A stretch of 41,445 nt of DNA, from IMG/VR virus record IMGVR_UViG_3300020477_000056, positions 1 through 41,445 of that record. One strand, 5' to 3'. This document shows positions 31,484 to 39,792 of the stretch, in pieces (within the stretch, counting starts at the first letter, position 1; every line of letters begins with the position of its first letter). Origin of the DNA: a virus. Below the pieces are notes generated by a model. The model ran no database searches. It saw only the letters and a program-made list of their open reading frames with translations, and was not told the DNA's origin. A program made the translations under genes and the position numbers.

Positions 31484-31915
31484 ATGGGCACACTAGCCAG
31501 GTATCATGCCGAAAATCTTCCAGCTTTACTGGATAAGATTAGTAAGAACAGTATTGGAATGGACGATTATTTAAATCGTTTCTGGGATCTCGACACTTCT
31601 TCCAACTATCCCCCTTATAATATTGTCCAAGTAAATAATGTCGAATCGAGGTTGGAGATCGCGCTTGCCGGCTTCAAGAAAAATGAAGTACGAGTCTATA
31701 CGGAGTTTGGAAAACTATATGTGGAAGGCAAAAAAGAAGAATCAAAAGATGTTGGAGAATTTGTCCATAAAGGACTGGCCCAGCGGTCTTTCACTAGGAT
31801 CTGGTCACTCACAGATGATACCGAAATACGAGATGTACGATTCAATGACGGACTACTGGTAGTAGAACTGGGCAAAATAGTTCCGGATCATCATGCTCGT
31901 AAAGACTATCTCTAA
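31484..31915 (+). CDS. hsp20: Small heat shock protein Hsp20
   Basis: Alpha-crystallin-type chaperone found in nearly all T4-like cyanophages, 143 residues. It has the typical IbpA-like start of the crystallin domain, YPPYNIVQVNNVESRLEIALAGFKKNEVRVY, then LYVEGKKE, HKGLAQRSFTRIWSLTDDTEI and the terminal FNDGLLVVELGKIVP. The C-terminal I-x-I/V anchor is not obvious. It probably holds host or phage proteins under infection stress. It has its own promoter, hairpin leader and terminator, so it is a single-gene unit inside the replisome block. Confidence 0.93.
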   Translation: MGTLARYHAENLPALLDKISKNSIGMDDYLNRFWDLDTSSNYPPYNIVQVNNVESRLEIALAGFKKNEVRVYTEFGKLYVEGKKEESKDVGEFVHKGLAQRSFTRIWSLTDDTEIRDVRFNDGLLVVELGKIVPDHHARKDYL

Positions 31916-31938
31916 ATAGAGATGAGTTCGAGATGGAT

Positions 31939-31966
31939 AGGAGGGGTTGCATCCCCTCCTTTTTTA
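31939..31966 (+). terminator. Rho-independent terminator after hsp20
   Basis: A perfect 8-bp stem, AGGAGGGG (31939-31946) with CCCCTCCT (31953-31960), a six-base loop and a T run through 31965. Confidence 0.93.
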
Positions 31967-31975
31967 TGTTATAAT
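31967..31975 (+). promoter_or_regulatory. Extended -10 promoter, TGTTATAAT
   Basis: A TGnTATAAT element directly behind the hsp20 terminator. The predicted transcription start near 31982 coincides with the first base of the terminal helix of the RNA that follows. Confidence 0.65.
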
Positions 31976-31981
31976 TTTTTT

Positions 31982-32171
31982 GTTGAATCGACGGGTTCGA
32001 CACGGGAGTGACTGAACAAACTTGCTGGCATAAGGCTAGTTAAGGTGATGAGACACAGGTGGTGCTGCTGGTTGAAAACCAGAATCGACTTACCAGTCGG
32101 GTCTCAGATAGTACAGTAAAAATCTACTAATGTAGCAATGCCCTGTACTTGTTGGTATACATTAATCCAAC
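31982..32171 (+). ncRNA. Structured RNA of about 190 nt upstream of two Sm-like genes
   Basis: A gene-free segment with several helices. The ends can pair: GTTGAAT (31982-31988) with ATCCAAC (32165-32171), six of seven bases. Inner arms: AACTTGCT/GGCTAGTT (32019-32026 and 32034-32041, one mismatch and one G-U), TGAGAC/GTCTCA (32049-32054 and 32101-32106), CTGGTT/AACCAG (32068-32073 and 32077-32082), GTACAG/CTGTAC (32111-32116 and 32143-32148) and, inside it, CTAC/GTAG (32124-32127 and 32132-32135). A GGGTTCGACACGGG stretch at 31993-32006 recalls the D-loop of tmRNA. No T arm or tag frame is seen. It could be a riboswitch-like leader or a released small RNA. Confidence 0.6.
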
Positions 32172-32198
32172 CTCCCACCCAAATATTACGGAAGTAAA

Positions 32199-32582
32199 AT
32201 GACAGTTAAGTTATTACTACTCAAATCAGGAGAAGATGTCATTGCTGATATAAGTGAAATGACAGCTGGAACAGAAGGTGATATAGATAGACCGAAAAGA
32301 GTGGTAGGATATTTTTTAAAGAAACCTTGTGTAGTGACTTTGAAAAATCCCCACGAAATGAAAGAGGATACAGGTCCACAAAAAGCAGGATTAGAGGTTT
32401 CACTTTTTCCTTGGATGGCACTAGCGAAAGATGAAGTTATACCAATGACTGCTGATTGGTTGATCACTATGGTTGACCCCATAGATAAATTAAAGAAAAT
32501 GTATTTAGAGGATGTATTGAACTATGGCCGACAAGATAATAAAGGTACTAGCACTGACAAATCATCAGTATCTGATAAGTGA
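32199..32582 (+). CDS. Sm-like small barrel protein, copy B
   Basis: 127 residues. LLKSGEDVIADISEM, then GYFLKKPCVVTLKN, then LEVSLFPWMALAKD, then IPMTADWLITMVDPIDKLKKMYLED gives the same motif order as copies A (13552) and C (32524). The last 20 residues (from NYGRQDNK) are low-complexity and lie in the 59-base overlap with copy C in another frame. Function unknown; fold assignment is inferred. It is the first gene behind the structured RNA, with ACGGAAG as a weak ribosome site. Confidence 0.78.
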   Translation: MTVKLLLLKSGEDVIADISEMTAGTEGDIDRPKRVVGYFLKKPCVVTLKNPHEMKEDTGPQKAGLEVSLFPWMALAKDEVIPMTADWLITMVDPIDKLKKMYLEDVLNYGRQDNKGTSTDKSSVSDK

Positions 32583-32796
32583 GATTGAGGAAGTAGGTTC
32601 TGCTGATATTGGAGAGCCTGATTGTAAACTTCTTAATCCATTTGTTATTAATACTGAGACAGGTCAAACTGTTTTAGAGCCCTTTTTAACAAGTGTCACA
32701 AGGGATACCACATTTATGATGGGATCTGATAAAATACTTACATTGGCAGAACCTTCTCCAACTATCCTTGAAAAGTACTTAGATCTTTTAGAATGA
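32524..32796 (+). CDS. Sm-like small barrel protein, copy C
   Basis: 90 residues. IKVLALTNHQYLISEIEEV, LLNPFVINTET, VLEPFLTSVTRD and GSDKILTLAEPSPTILEKYLDLL align with copies A and B, but the KSGE turn is replaced by TNHQ. The ATG at 32524 must be the start because the first two strands of the predicted barrel lie before any other Met. This gives a true 59-base out-of-frame overlap with copy B. Function unknown. Confidence 0.76.
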   Translation: MADKIIKVLALTNHQYLISEIEEVGSADIGEPDCKLLNPFVINTETGQTVLEPFLTSVTRDTTFMMGSDKILTLAEPSPTILEKYLDLLE

Positions 32797-32978
32797 TTCC
32801 TTTTTTAATTGCTTCTATTTCAATTCCAGTAGTACCCTATCAAGTAGATGATTACACTGAGATTAATAGAGCAGCACAGATTTCTACTAAGGAAACATTT
32901 CCTTGGTGGTGGAATGAACATGGATGTGAAGGAACCCAATGGTATGGTCCCGAACCATGTAGAGATTTGACAGAATGA
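32793..32978 (+). CDS. Small secreted-type protein before gp43, 61 aa
   Basis: MIPFLIASISIPVVPYQVDD has a hydrophobic start like a short signal peptide. It is followed by a Trp-rich FPWWWNEHGCEGTQWYGPEPC with two cysteines. It overlaps copy C and gp43 by four bases each. No family recognised. Export is inferred from the N-terminus only. Confidence 0.62.
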   Translation: MIPFLIASISIPVVPYQVDDYTEINRAAQISTKETFPWWWNEHGCEGTQWYGPEPCRDLTE

Positions 32979-35464
32979 AATTTTATACTAATGTTCAATT
33001 GATCGGGAATCAGTTTCTGGTTCGTGGTGTTGAGAATGGGAAAAGATATGAGCATCGGGATGAATTTTTCCCTACTTTATTCGTTAAATCTAAAAAAAAG
33101 GCTAAATATAAAACGTTGAGTGGAGAAAGCGTTGAAGCAATTAATCCAGGAACGGTTAGAGATTGTAGAGACTTCTATAAGAAGTATGAAGATGTTGAAG
33201 GGTTTGAGATTTATGGGAATGACAGGTATATTTACCAATACATATCAGAGAAATATCCTCAGGATGAGATCAAGTTTGACATATCTAAAATTAAGCTTGT
33301 TACTTTGGATATTGAGGTTGCGTCTGAGCAAGGTTTCCCTGATGTTGAATCGTGCGTCGAAGAGATTCTGGCAATCACAATCCAAGACTATACAACTAAG
33401 CAGATCGTTACTTGGGGAAGTAAACCCTTTGAGAATAATAGGAAGGATGTAACTTATTATCATTGTCCAACAGAGTATGAACTTTTAACATCGTTCATTA
33501 ATTATTGGATGCAGGATGTTCCAGATGTAATTACTGGATGGAACATTCAATTGTATGATATTCCATATATTTGTAAGAGACTTAATTATTCCCTTGGTGA
33601 GAAACTGATGAAGAGGTTTTCTCCTTGGGGACTTGTAAGTGAAGGAGAATTGTATATTAATGGTCGTAAGCATACTACTTTCGATGTTGGAGGTGTAACG
33701 CAACTTGATTATCTTGATCTTTATAAGAAGTTTACTTATAAAGCACAAGAGTCATATAGGTTGGATTACATTGCCAGTGTTGAACTAGGGCAGAAGAAAT
33801 TAGACCATAGTGAATTCGACACATTTAAAGATTTTTACACAAAGGGTTGGCAGAAGTTTATAGAATATAATATAATTGATGTAGAACTTGTTGACCGATT
33901 GGAAGACAAGATGAAGTTGATTGAACTTGCTCTTACAATGGCGTATGATGCTAAGGTCAATTATAGTGATGTGTTCTATCAGGTACGAATGTGGGACACT
34001 ATCATTTATAACTATTTGAAGAAAAGGAATATTGTTATTCCTCCTAAGAATAGATCACAAAAGAACGAAAAGTATGCAGGTGCCTATGTTAAAGAACCGA
34101 AAGCGGGACGGTATGATTGGGTTGTTAGTTTTGATCTTAACAGCCTCTACCCTCATCTTATCATGCAATATAACATCTCCCCGGAAACACTCAGGGAGGC
34201 TAGATGCCCCGGCGCGAGCGTTGAGAGGATTTTAAATAAGGAGATTGATATTAATGGAGATTTCGCAGTTTGTGCGAATGGAGCGCAATATAGGAAGGAT
34301 GTACGTGGGTTCCTTCCTGAACTTATGGACAAGATGTATGGGGATCGTGTCGTCTTCAAGAAGAGGATGTTACAAGCAAAACAGGAGTATGAGAATAAAC
34401 CTTCTAAGAAATTGGAGAAGGAGATTGCACGGTGCAACAATATCCAGATGGCAAAGAAGATATCTCTTAATTCTGCTTATGGTGCTATCGGCAATCAGTA
34501 CTTCCGCTATTATAAATTAGCAAATGCTGAGGCAATTACTTTGTCTGGACAAGTCTCTATTCGGTGGATAGAGAATAAAATGAACCAGAAGATGAACAAG
34601 ATTTTGAAAACGGAGGGTGAAGATTATGTTATTGCTTCTGATACTGATAGTATTTACTTGCATGTGGGTCCTTTGGTTGAGGCTGTATACAAGGGGAGAG
34701 AGAAAACTAGTGAGGGCGTTGTTGGGTTCCTTAACAAGGTGTGTGAAAATGAATTCGAGCCTTATATTGAAAGTTCTTACGAAGAATTGGCCGGGTATGT
34801 CAACGCCTATGACCAAAAAATGCAAATGAAGCGGGAGAATATTGCTGATCGTGGTATTTGGACTGCAAAGAAAAGATATATTTTAAATGTGTGGGATAGT
34901 GAAGGAGTTAGATATGAAGAACCCAAATTAAAGATGATGGGGATTGAGGCAGTCAAGTCTTCTACCCCTGCACCCTGTCGTACTATGATTAAGGATGCAT
35001 TAAAGATAATGATGAATGGTACAGAAGAGGAGGTAATTGATTTTATTGATAATTCTCGTAAGGAATTTAAGTCATTACAACCAGAAGATATTGCTTTTCC
35101 TCGTTCTGCGTCTAATGTAGAGAAGTATAAGGCACATTCTACAATTTATGCCAAAGGAACTCCTATACATATACGGGGTGCATTATTGTATAACCATTAT
35201 GTTAAGAAACATAAGTTAGATAATAAGTACTCGCTGATCCAGAATGGCGAAAAGATTAAGTTTTGCTACCTGAAAAAACCTAATATTATTCACGAGAATA
35301 TTATTTCGTTTATTCAGGATTTTCCGCGTGAGATTGGTCTTGACAAGTATGTGGATTATGACTTACAATTTGAAAAAGCATTTCTGGAACCACTCAAAAT
35401 CATTTTGGATGCAATTGGGTGGAATGTTGAAAAAACTGTAAACCTAGAACTCTTTTTTACTTAG
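32975..35464 (+). CDS. gp43: DNA polymerase gp43, family B
   Basis: Replicative polymerase with 3'-5' proofreading. It has 829 residues against 898 in T4. The Exo I motif LDIEVAS with Asp112 and Glu114, polymerase motif A SFDLNSLYP with Asp387, motif B KKISLNSAYGAIGN near 495 and motif C ASDTDSIY with Asp556 and Asp558 are complete. The C-terminal LELFF is a likely gp45-binding tail. It is preceded by a small gene with ATGA overlap and is transcribed with the Sm-like genes. No intein or intron interrupts it. Confidence 0.97.
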   Translation: MKFYTNVQLIGNQFLVRGVENGKRYEHRDEFFPTLFVKSKKKAKYKTLSGESVEAINPGTVRDCRDFYKKYEDVEGFEIYGNDRYIYQYISEKYPQDEIKFDISKIKLVTLDIEVASEQGFPDVESCVEEILAITIQDYTTKQIVTWGSKPFENNRKDVTYYHCPTEYELLTSFINYWMQDVPDVITGWNIQLYDIPYICKRLNYSLGEKLMKRFSPWGLVSEGELYINGRKHTTFDVGGVTQLDYLDLYKKFTYKAQESYRLDYIASVELGQKKLDHSEFDTFKDFYTKGWQKFIEYNIIDVELVDRLEDKMKLIELALTMAYDAKVNYSDVFYQVRMWDTIIYNYLKKRNIVIPPKNRSQKNEKYAGAYVKEPKAGRYDWVVSFDLNSLYPHLIMQYNISPETLREARCPGASVERILNKEIDINGDFAVCANGAQYRKDVRGFLPELMDKMYGDRVVFKKRMLQAKQEYENKPSKKLEKEIARCNNIQMAKKISLNSAYGAIGNQYFRYYKLANAEAITLSGQVSIRWIENKMNQKMNKILKTEGEDYVIASDTDSIYLHVGPLVEAVYKGREKTSEGVVGFLNKVCENEFEPYIESSYEELAGYVNAYDQKMQMKRENIADRGIWTAKKRYILNVWDSEGVRYEEPKLKMMGIEAVKSSTPAPCRTMIKDALKIMMNGTEEEVIDFIDNSRKEFKSLQPEDIAFPRSASNVEKYKAHSTIYAKGTPIHIRGALLYNHYVKKHKLDNKYSLIQNGEKIKFCYLKKPNIIHENIISFIQDFPREIGLDKYVDYDLQFEKAFLEPLKIILDAIGWNVEKTVNLELFFT

Positions 35465-35635
35465 ATGGACTTACCTATCGACGACAAAGATTTAGCGACA
35501 ATAGTTAGTGCTTTGGCATTGGGTGGAGATGCTAGATTATATCATCTTTTAAAAGAGGTTAAGGAGGTTAGAGATCTTAATCCCGATGGTCCATATAAGA
35601 AAATTTTACGGGAAGAAAGAGGAATGACAATCTAA
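35465..35635 (+). CDS. Small helical protein after gp43, 56 aa
   Basis: The ATG follows the gp43 TAG directly and the stop overlaps the next ATG by one base. MDLPIDDKDLATIVSALALG then GDARLYHLLKEVKEVRDLNP and a charged tail. Probably a small helical bundle. No family recognised. Confidence 0.65.
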   Translation: MDLPIDDKDLATIVSALALGGDARLYHLLKEVKEVRDLNPDGPYKKILREERGMTI

Positions 35636-36093
35636 TGATTTTTGATAAAGTTAGTCTTGTTACTGGTGGATTCGATCCCATCCACAGTGGACATATATCA
35701 TATTTTAAAAGAGCAAAGGATCTTTCTAATTATCTGGTAGTTGGACTTAATGGAGATCCTTGGTTAAAGCGTAAGAAAGGACAGTATTTTCAATGTTTTA
35801 CAGAGAGAGCTGATATTGTTCGCCATTTAAGTATGGTAGATGCTGTTATTTCTTGGGATGATTCTGATGAGTCTGCTTGTGGTGCTATTGCTAAGTGTTT
35901 AGAAATTTCTGAAAAAGTTATTTTCTGTAATGGTGGGGATAGAGTTCAAACTAATACTCCTGAAATTAAGGGATATGGTGATGATCCACGAGTAGAGTTT
36001 AAATTTGGTATCGGTGGTGAAGATAAGATGAATAGTAGTTCCTGGATTCTTCATGATTACTTTGAACGTCAGCGTAAATTATTAGGAATTTGA
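35635..36093 (+). CDS. Cytidylyltransferase-like nucleotidyltransferase
   Basis: 152 residues with the Rossmann-type nucleotidyltransferase signature: GGFDPIHSGH at 11-20 (the HxGH catalytic motif His17 and His20), VVGLNGDPWLKRKKG, NGGDR and KMNSSSWIL as the C-terminal ISSTxx-like motif. The family includes glycerol-3-phosphate cytidylyltransferase and the ADP-heptose enzyme RfaE domain; the exact substrate cannot be fixed. In phages it may modify lipid or surface sugar precursors, which fits the neighbouring desaturase. Confidence 0.85.
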   Translation: MIFDKVSLVTGGFDPIHSGHISYFKRAKDLSNYLVVGLNGDPWLKRKKGQYFQCFTERADIVRHLSMVDAVISWDDSDESACGAIAKCLEISEKVIFCNGGDRVQTNTPEIKGYGDDPRVEFKFGIGGEDKMNSSSWILHDYFERQRKLLGI

Positions 36094-36875
36094 CTAACAT
36101 TAAGTGGCCAACTATATTATTCATGTTAGTAATACATATTCTTGCAGGAGTTGCATTGCTTCCTCAGTTTTGGAGTGGAGGAGCAGTAGCAACTCTTCTT
36201 ATTCTGTATTGGGTTACAGCATGTCTTGGTGTCACTCTAGGGTATCATAGATTATTATCACATAGATCATTTAAAGTTCCTCAATGGTTGGCAAGATTCT
36301 TTGCTACATGTGGAGCATTAAGTGCAGAGTATGGACCTGTTACATGGGTAGGTTTACATAGACAACACCATAAACATTCTGATAAAGCACTTGATCCTCA
36401 TAATGCCAAGAGAGGAATTTGGTGGAGTCATATTGGATGGATGTTTGTTAGAGTACCTGGTGAGAAAAGAGTTCGTAGGTATGCTGGTGATATGAGAAAG
36501 GATCCTTATTTTATATGGTTAGATAAATATTTTCTTTTCTTACAAGTTCCCTTAGGTCTTACTCTTTATCTTTTAGGTGGATGGTCTTATGTATTGTGGG
36601 GTATATTTTTAAGATTAGTTCTCGTATATCATGTAACATGGTTAGTTAATTCTGCCACTCATGCATGGGGTACAAGAGCATATGATACTGAGGATAGTTC
36701 CCGTAATAATAAGTGGGTAGCAGCACTTACATTTGGTGAAGGATGGCATAATAATCATCATGCTTATCCTAGTTCTGCTAAACAAGGATTACAACGTGGA
36801 CAGATTGACTTAACATGGTATCATATAGTATTATTAAAGAGATTAAGATTGGCAACTAACGTTAGAATATTTTAA
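36090..36875 (+). CDS. Fatty-acid desaturase, delta-9 type, probable TTG start
   Basis: Di-iron membrane desaturase of the DesC/stearoyl-CoA type. It has 261 residues, several membrane spans and all histidine boxes: HRLLSH at 53-58, HRQHH at 90-94 and HNNHH at 220-224, with an extra His191 in NSATHAWG. It would introduce a double bond in host membrane lipids, changing fluidity around photosynthetic complexes. TTG at 36090 overlaps the previous stop; the alternative ATG is 36123, which would cut into the first membrane span. Confidence 0.9.
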   Translation: MTNIKWPTILFMLVIHILAGVALLPQFWSGGAVATLLILYWVTACLGVTLGYHRLLSHRSFKVPQWLARFFATCGALSAEYGPVTWVGLHRQHHKHSDKALDPHNAKRGIWWSHIGWMFVRVPGEKRVRRYAGDMRKDPYFIWLDKYFLFLQVPLGLTLYLLGGWSYVLWGIFLRLVLVYHVTWLVNSATHAWGTRAYDTEDSSRNNKWVAALTFGEGWHNNHHAYPSSAKQGLQRGQIDLTWYHIVLLKRLRLATNVRIF

Positions 36876-36877
36876 TA

Positions 36878-37885
36878 ATGGATTTTCTTAAAGATATTGT
36901 AAAAGAGATTGGAGATGACTTCACCCAACTCGCAGCAGACATTGACGGAGAAGAAAGATACATCGACACCGGTTCGTACATCTTTAACGGACTGGTTAGC
37001 GGTTCCATTTTTGGCGGCGTATCTTCTAATAAGATTACTGCCATTGCTGGCGAGTCTAGTACTGGCAAAACTTTTTTCTCGCTCGCAGTGGTTAAGAACT
37101 TCCTTGATTCTAATCCTGATGGTTATTGTCTGTATTTTGATACGGAATCCGCTGTTAATAAAGGATTACTTGAATCTCGTGGGGTTGATTTAAATCGTAC
37201 TGTCGTTGTTAATGTAGTTACTATTGAGGAGTTTAGATCGAAGGCACTTAAAGCAGTTGATAAATATCTTCAGATGCCCATAGAGGAACGCAAGCCGTGC
37301 ATGTTTGTGTTAGACTCACTGGGAATGCTCTCAACAGAAAAAGAGATTAGAGACGCACTTGATGATAAACAAGTTCGGGATATGACTAAATCCCAACTGG
37401 TCAAAGGTGCGTTTAGAATGTTAACACTTAAACTAGCACAAGCAAATGTCGCGCTCATTGTCACAAATCACACGTATGATGTCATCGGAGCTTATGTTCC
37501 AACTAAAGAAATGGGAGGAGGTAGTGGACTCAAGTACGCAGCGAGTACAATCATTTATCTCGGAAAGAAAAAGGAGAAGGATGGAAAGGAAGTCATCGGA
37601 AACATTATCAAAGCTAAGACAGCAAAGTCGCGTTTAAGTAAAGAAAATAAACAAGTTGAGATACGTTTATATTATGATGAACGTGGTCTTGATAGGTACT
37701 ATGGTCTTTTGGAACTGGGAGAGATTGGTGGACTCTGGAAGAATGTAGCGGGTAGATATGAGATAAACGGTAAGAAGATTTATGCCAAACAGATACTTGC
37801 TAGCCCTGAAGAATATTTTACTCCTGAGGTAATGCAGGCTTTAGATGAGACTGCAAAGAAGGAATTTAGTTATGGACAAGGTTGA
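36878..37885 (+). CDS. uvsX: UvsX recombinase
   Basis: RecA-like strand-exchange protein that starts recombination-dependent replication with UvsY. It has 335 residues against about 390 in T4. Walker A GESSTGKT at 58-65, Walker B region CMFVLDSLGMLST near 142, and the GGSGLKYAAS loop near 214 are present. Parts of the gene (36915-37060, 37430-37630) use many C-ending codons, while 37080-37250 and the last 250 bases use T-ending codons. Overlap with gp41 is 14 bases. Confidence 0.94.
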   Translation: MDFLKDIVKEIGDDFTQLAADIDGEERYIDTGSYIFNGLVSGSIFGGVSSNKITAIAGESSTGKTFFSLAVVKNFLDSNPDGYCLYFDTESAVNKGLLESRGVDLNRTVVVNVVTIEEFRSKALKAVDKYLQMPIEERKPCMFVLDSLGMLSTEKEIRDALDDKQVRDMTKSQLVKGAFRMLTLKLAQANVALIVTNHTYDVIGAYVPTKEMGGGSGLKYAASTIIYLGKKKEKDGKEVIGNIIKAKTAKSRLSKENKQVEIRLYYDERGLDRYYGLLELGEIGGLWKNVAGRYEINGKKIYAKQILASPEEYFTPEVMQALDETAKKEFSYGQG

Positions 37886-39245
37886 GTTTCTAATTCTTAG
37901 AAACCTTTTATATAATGAAGAATATGTCCGTAAAGTACTTCCTTTTATAAAGGCTGATTATTTTGAGGATTATAATCAAAAGGTTGTCTTTGAAGAGATT
38001 GCAAAGTTTGTTGGAGAATATAATGAACCAGCAACCAAAGAAGTATTATGTATTGAGACGGAAAAACGTCAAGATATAAATGATACTTCTTTTCAGGAGA
38101 TTACTAAACTTATTAGTTATTTGGAGGATGATCCTTCGGAATTTAATTGGTTAGTTAATACAACAGAAAAATGGTGTAGAGATCGTGCTATATACTTAGC
38201 ATTGATGGAATCTATTCAACTTGCGGATGGAAAGGATGAAGAAAAAGATAGAGATGCCATTCCTAATATTTTATCCGATGCTCTTGCAGTATCTTTCGAT
38301 ACGCACATTGGACATGATTACTTAATTGATTATGAAGAAAGGTATGAATCGTACCACAGGAAGGAAGACAAGATCGAATTTGATCTTGAATACTTCAACA
38401 AAATTACGAAAGGGGGTTTACCGAATAAGACTCTCAACATTGCTCTTGCTGGCACAGGTGTTGGAAAGTCTTTATTCATGTGTCATGTGGCAAGCTCAGC
38501 TTTGCTCCAGGGAAAGAACGTCCTCTACATCACTCTCGAAATGGCAGAGGAAAAGATTGCGGAGAGGATCGATGCTAATTTACTTAATATCCCAATACAA
38601 GATATAACAGATCTTCCTAAGGTCATGTATGAGGGTAAGGTAACCGATTTAGCAAAGAAGACTCAAGGAACTCTTATAATTAAAGAATACCCTACTGCAT
38701 CGGCACACAGTGGGCATTTTAAAGCATTACTTCAGGAACTTGCCTTGAAAAAGTCATTCAAACCTGATATAATATTCATTGACTACTTAAACATTTGTGC
38801 ATCATCTAGATACCGTGGAAACTCAACAGTCAACTCTTATTCCTACATTAAAGCAATTGCAGAAGAACTTCGCGGATTGGCAGTGGAAGCCAATCTTCCT
38901 ATCGTCTCTGCCACTCAAACTACTAGGAGTGGTTACGGTAGTAGTGATGTTGAACTTACTGACACCAGTGAATCTTTTGGACTCCCTGCTACTGCTGATC
39001 TTATGTTCGCCCTTATTTCTACGGATGAATTGGAACCACTCGGACAGATAGTAGTTAAGCAATTAAAGAATCGTTATAATGATCCTACAATCAATAAAAG
39101 GTTCATTGTAGGAATTGATCGTGCAAAGATGAGATTATATGATTGTGAACAGAGTGCTCAGGAAGATATCGTTGACAGTGGACAAGAAGAAGAGTATACT
39201 CATAAACAAGAACCCAAAAAATCTTTTAGTGATTTTAAATTCTAA
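37872..39245 (+). CDS. gp41: Replicative helicase gp41
   Basis: DnaB-type hexameric helicase that unwinds DNA at the fork and supports priming. It has 457 residues against 475 in T4. The start MDKVEFLILRNLLYNEEYVRKVLP aligns with T4 gp41 (VEIILSHLIFDQAYFSKVWP), which selects ATG 37872. Walker A AGTGVGKS at 193-200, ITLEMAEEKIAERIDANLL, the Walker B segment IIFIDYLNICASSRYRG and SESFGLPATADLMFALI are conserved. The end SFSDFKF is short and basic-aromatic as in T4 (LANELKF). Confidence 0.95.
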   Translation: MDKVEFLILRNLLYNEEYVRKVLPFIKADYFEDYNQKVVFEEIAKFVGEYNEPATKEVLCIETEKRQDINDTSFQEITKLISYLEDDPSEFNWLVNTTEKWCRDRAIYLALMESIQLADGKDEEKDRDAIPNILSDALAVSFDTHIGHDYLIDYEERYESYHRKEDKIEFDLEYFNKITKGGLPNKTLNIALAGTGVGKSLFMCHVASSALLQGKNVLYITLEMAEEKIAERIDANLLNIPIQDITDLPKVMYEGKVTDLAKKTQGTLIIKEYPTASAHSGHFKALLQELALKKSFKPDIIFIDYLNICASSRYRGNSTVNSYSYIKAIAEELRGLAVEANLPIVSATQTTRSGYGSSDVELTDTSESFGLPATADLMFALISTDELEPLGQIVVKQLKNRYNDPTINKRFIVGIDRAKMRLYDCEQSAQEDIVDSGQEEEYTHKQEPKKSFSDFKF

Positions 39246-39247
39246 TT

Positions 39248-39517
39248 ATGGATAAAAAATATATTCATGATAAAGTTTTTTATCGGGTCTTTGATGAAAA
39301 AGGACAACAGTATTGTGATTGTGGATGGGAAAAACATGCACAAGAACTTATTGAGTTGAATAAGGATGTTCAAAAATTAACTTATAAAAGAATAGATCCA
39401 CCTAAACCACTTCCCCCAACAACTGTTAATGTTGAGGCGGAGGTATTACCAGCGGATCCTCAATTAAAAGGACAGAAAATTTTATCACAAAGTGAATTAC
39501 AACAATTAGAACTATGA
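39248..39517 (+). CDS. Unknown 89-aa protein
   Basis: The N-terminal half (VFYRVFDEKGQQYCDCGWEKHAQELIEL) is compact with a CDCGW motif. The second half is Pro-rich (RIDPPKPLPPTTVNVEAEVLP) and ends in a Gln/Leu helix. It overlaps the next gene by four bases. No family recognised. Confidence 0.68.
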   Translation: MDKKYIHDKVFYRVFDEKGQQYCDCGWEKHAQELIELNKDVQKLTYKRIDPPKPLPPTTVNVEAEVLPADPQLKGQKILSQSELQQLEL

Positions 39518-39792
39518 AAGAAAAGAAATTTGTTCCGTATGTGGAACCAGAAAATACTTCATATTTAGAGTATGAAGTTCTGGGCAGAACTGTCCGAAAA
39601 GGAGTAGGTGCTGATGAGCATACTGTTAGAAGAGTTAAAAGATGTAAGGGTAATCCAGAAGAAATCTTTGAAACCGAAGAACATATCACTTATGAGGTTC
39701 CACATCCACAGGAAGAAGTGACAGTTAGTGATACTCAATCTACGAAGGTTGATCAACAAATTTTTAGAGATGATTTAAGAAGAGACAAATGA
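39514..39792 (+). CDS. Unknown 92-aa protein
   Basis: MKEKKFVPYVEPENTSYLEY, then LGRTVRKGVGADEHTVRRVKRCKGNPEEIFETEEHITYE, then a charged tail. Glu/Val/Lys rich with one Cys. It overlaps mazG by four bases. Function unknown. Confidence 0.65.
   Translation: MKEKKFVPYVEPENTSYLEYEVLGRTVRKGVGADEHTVRRVKRCKGNPEEIFETEEHITYEVPHPQEEVTVSDTQSTKVDQQIFRDDLRRDK

Noticed and set aside
31982-32171. A complete tmRNA (ssrA) gene
   Set aside because: The TTCGAC-containing stretch and the pairing ends are suggestive, but the element is only about 190 nt. No T arm precedes the 3' strand, and no short tag frame ending in small hydrophobic residues is seen. Kept as an unclassified structured RNA.
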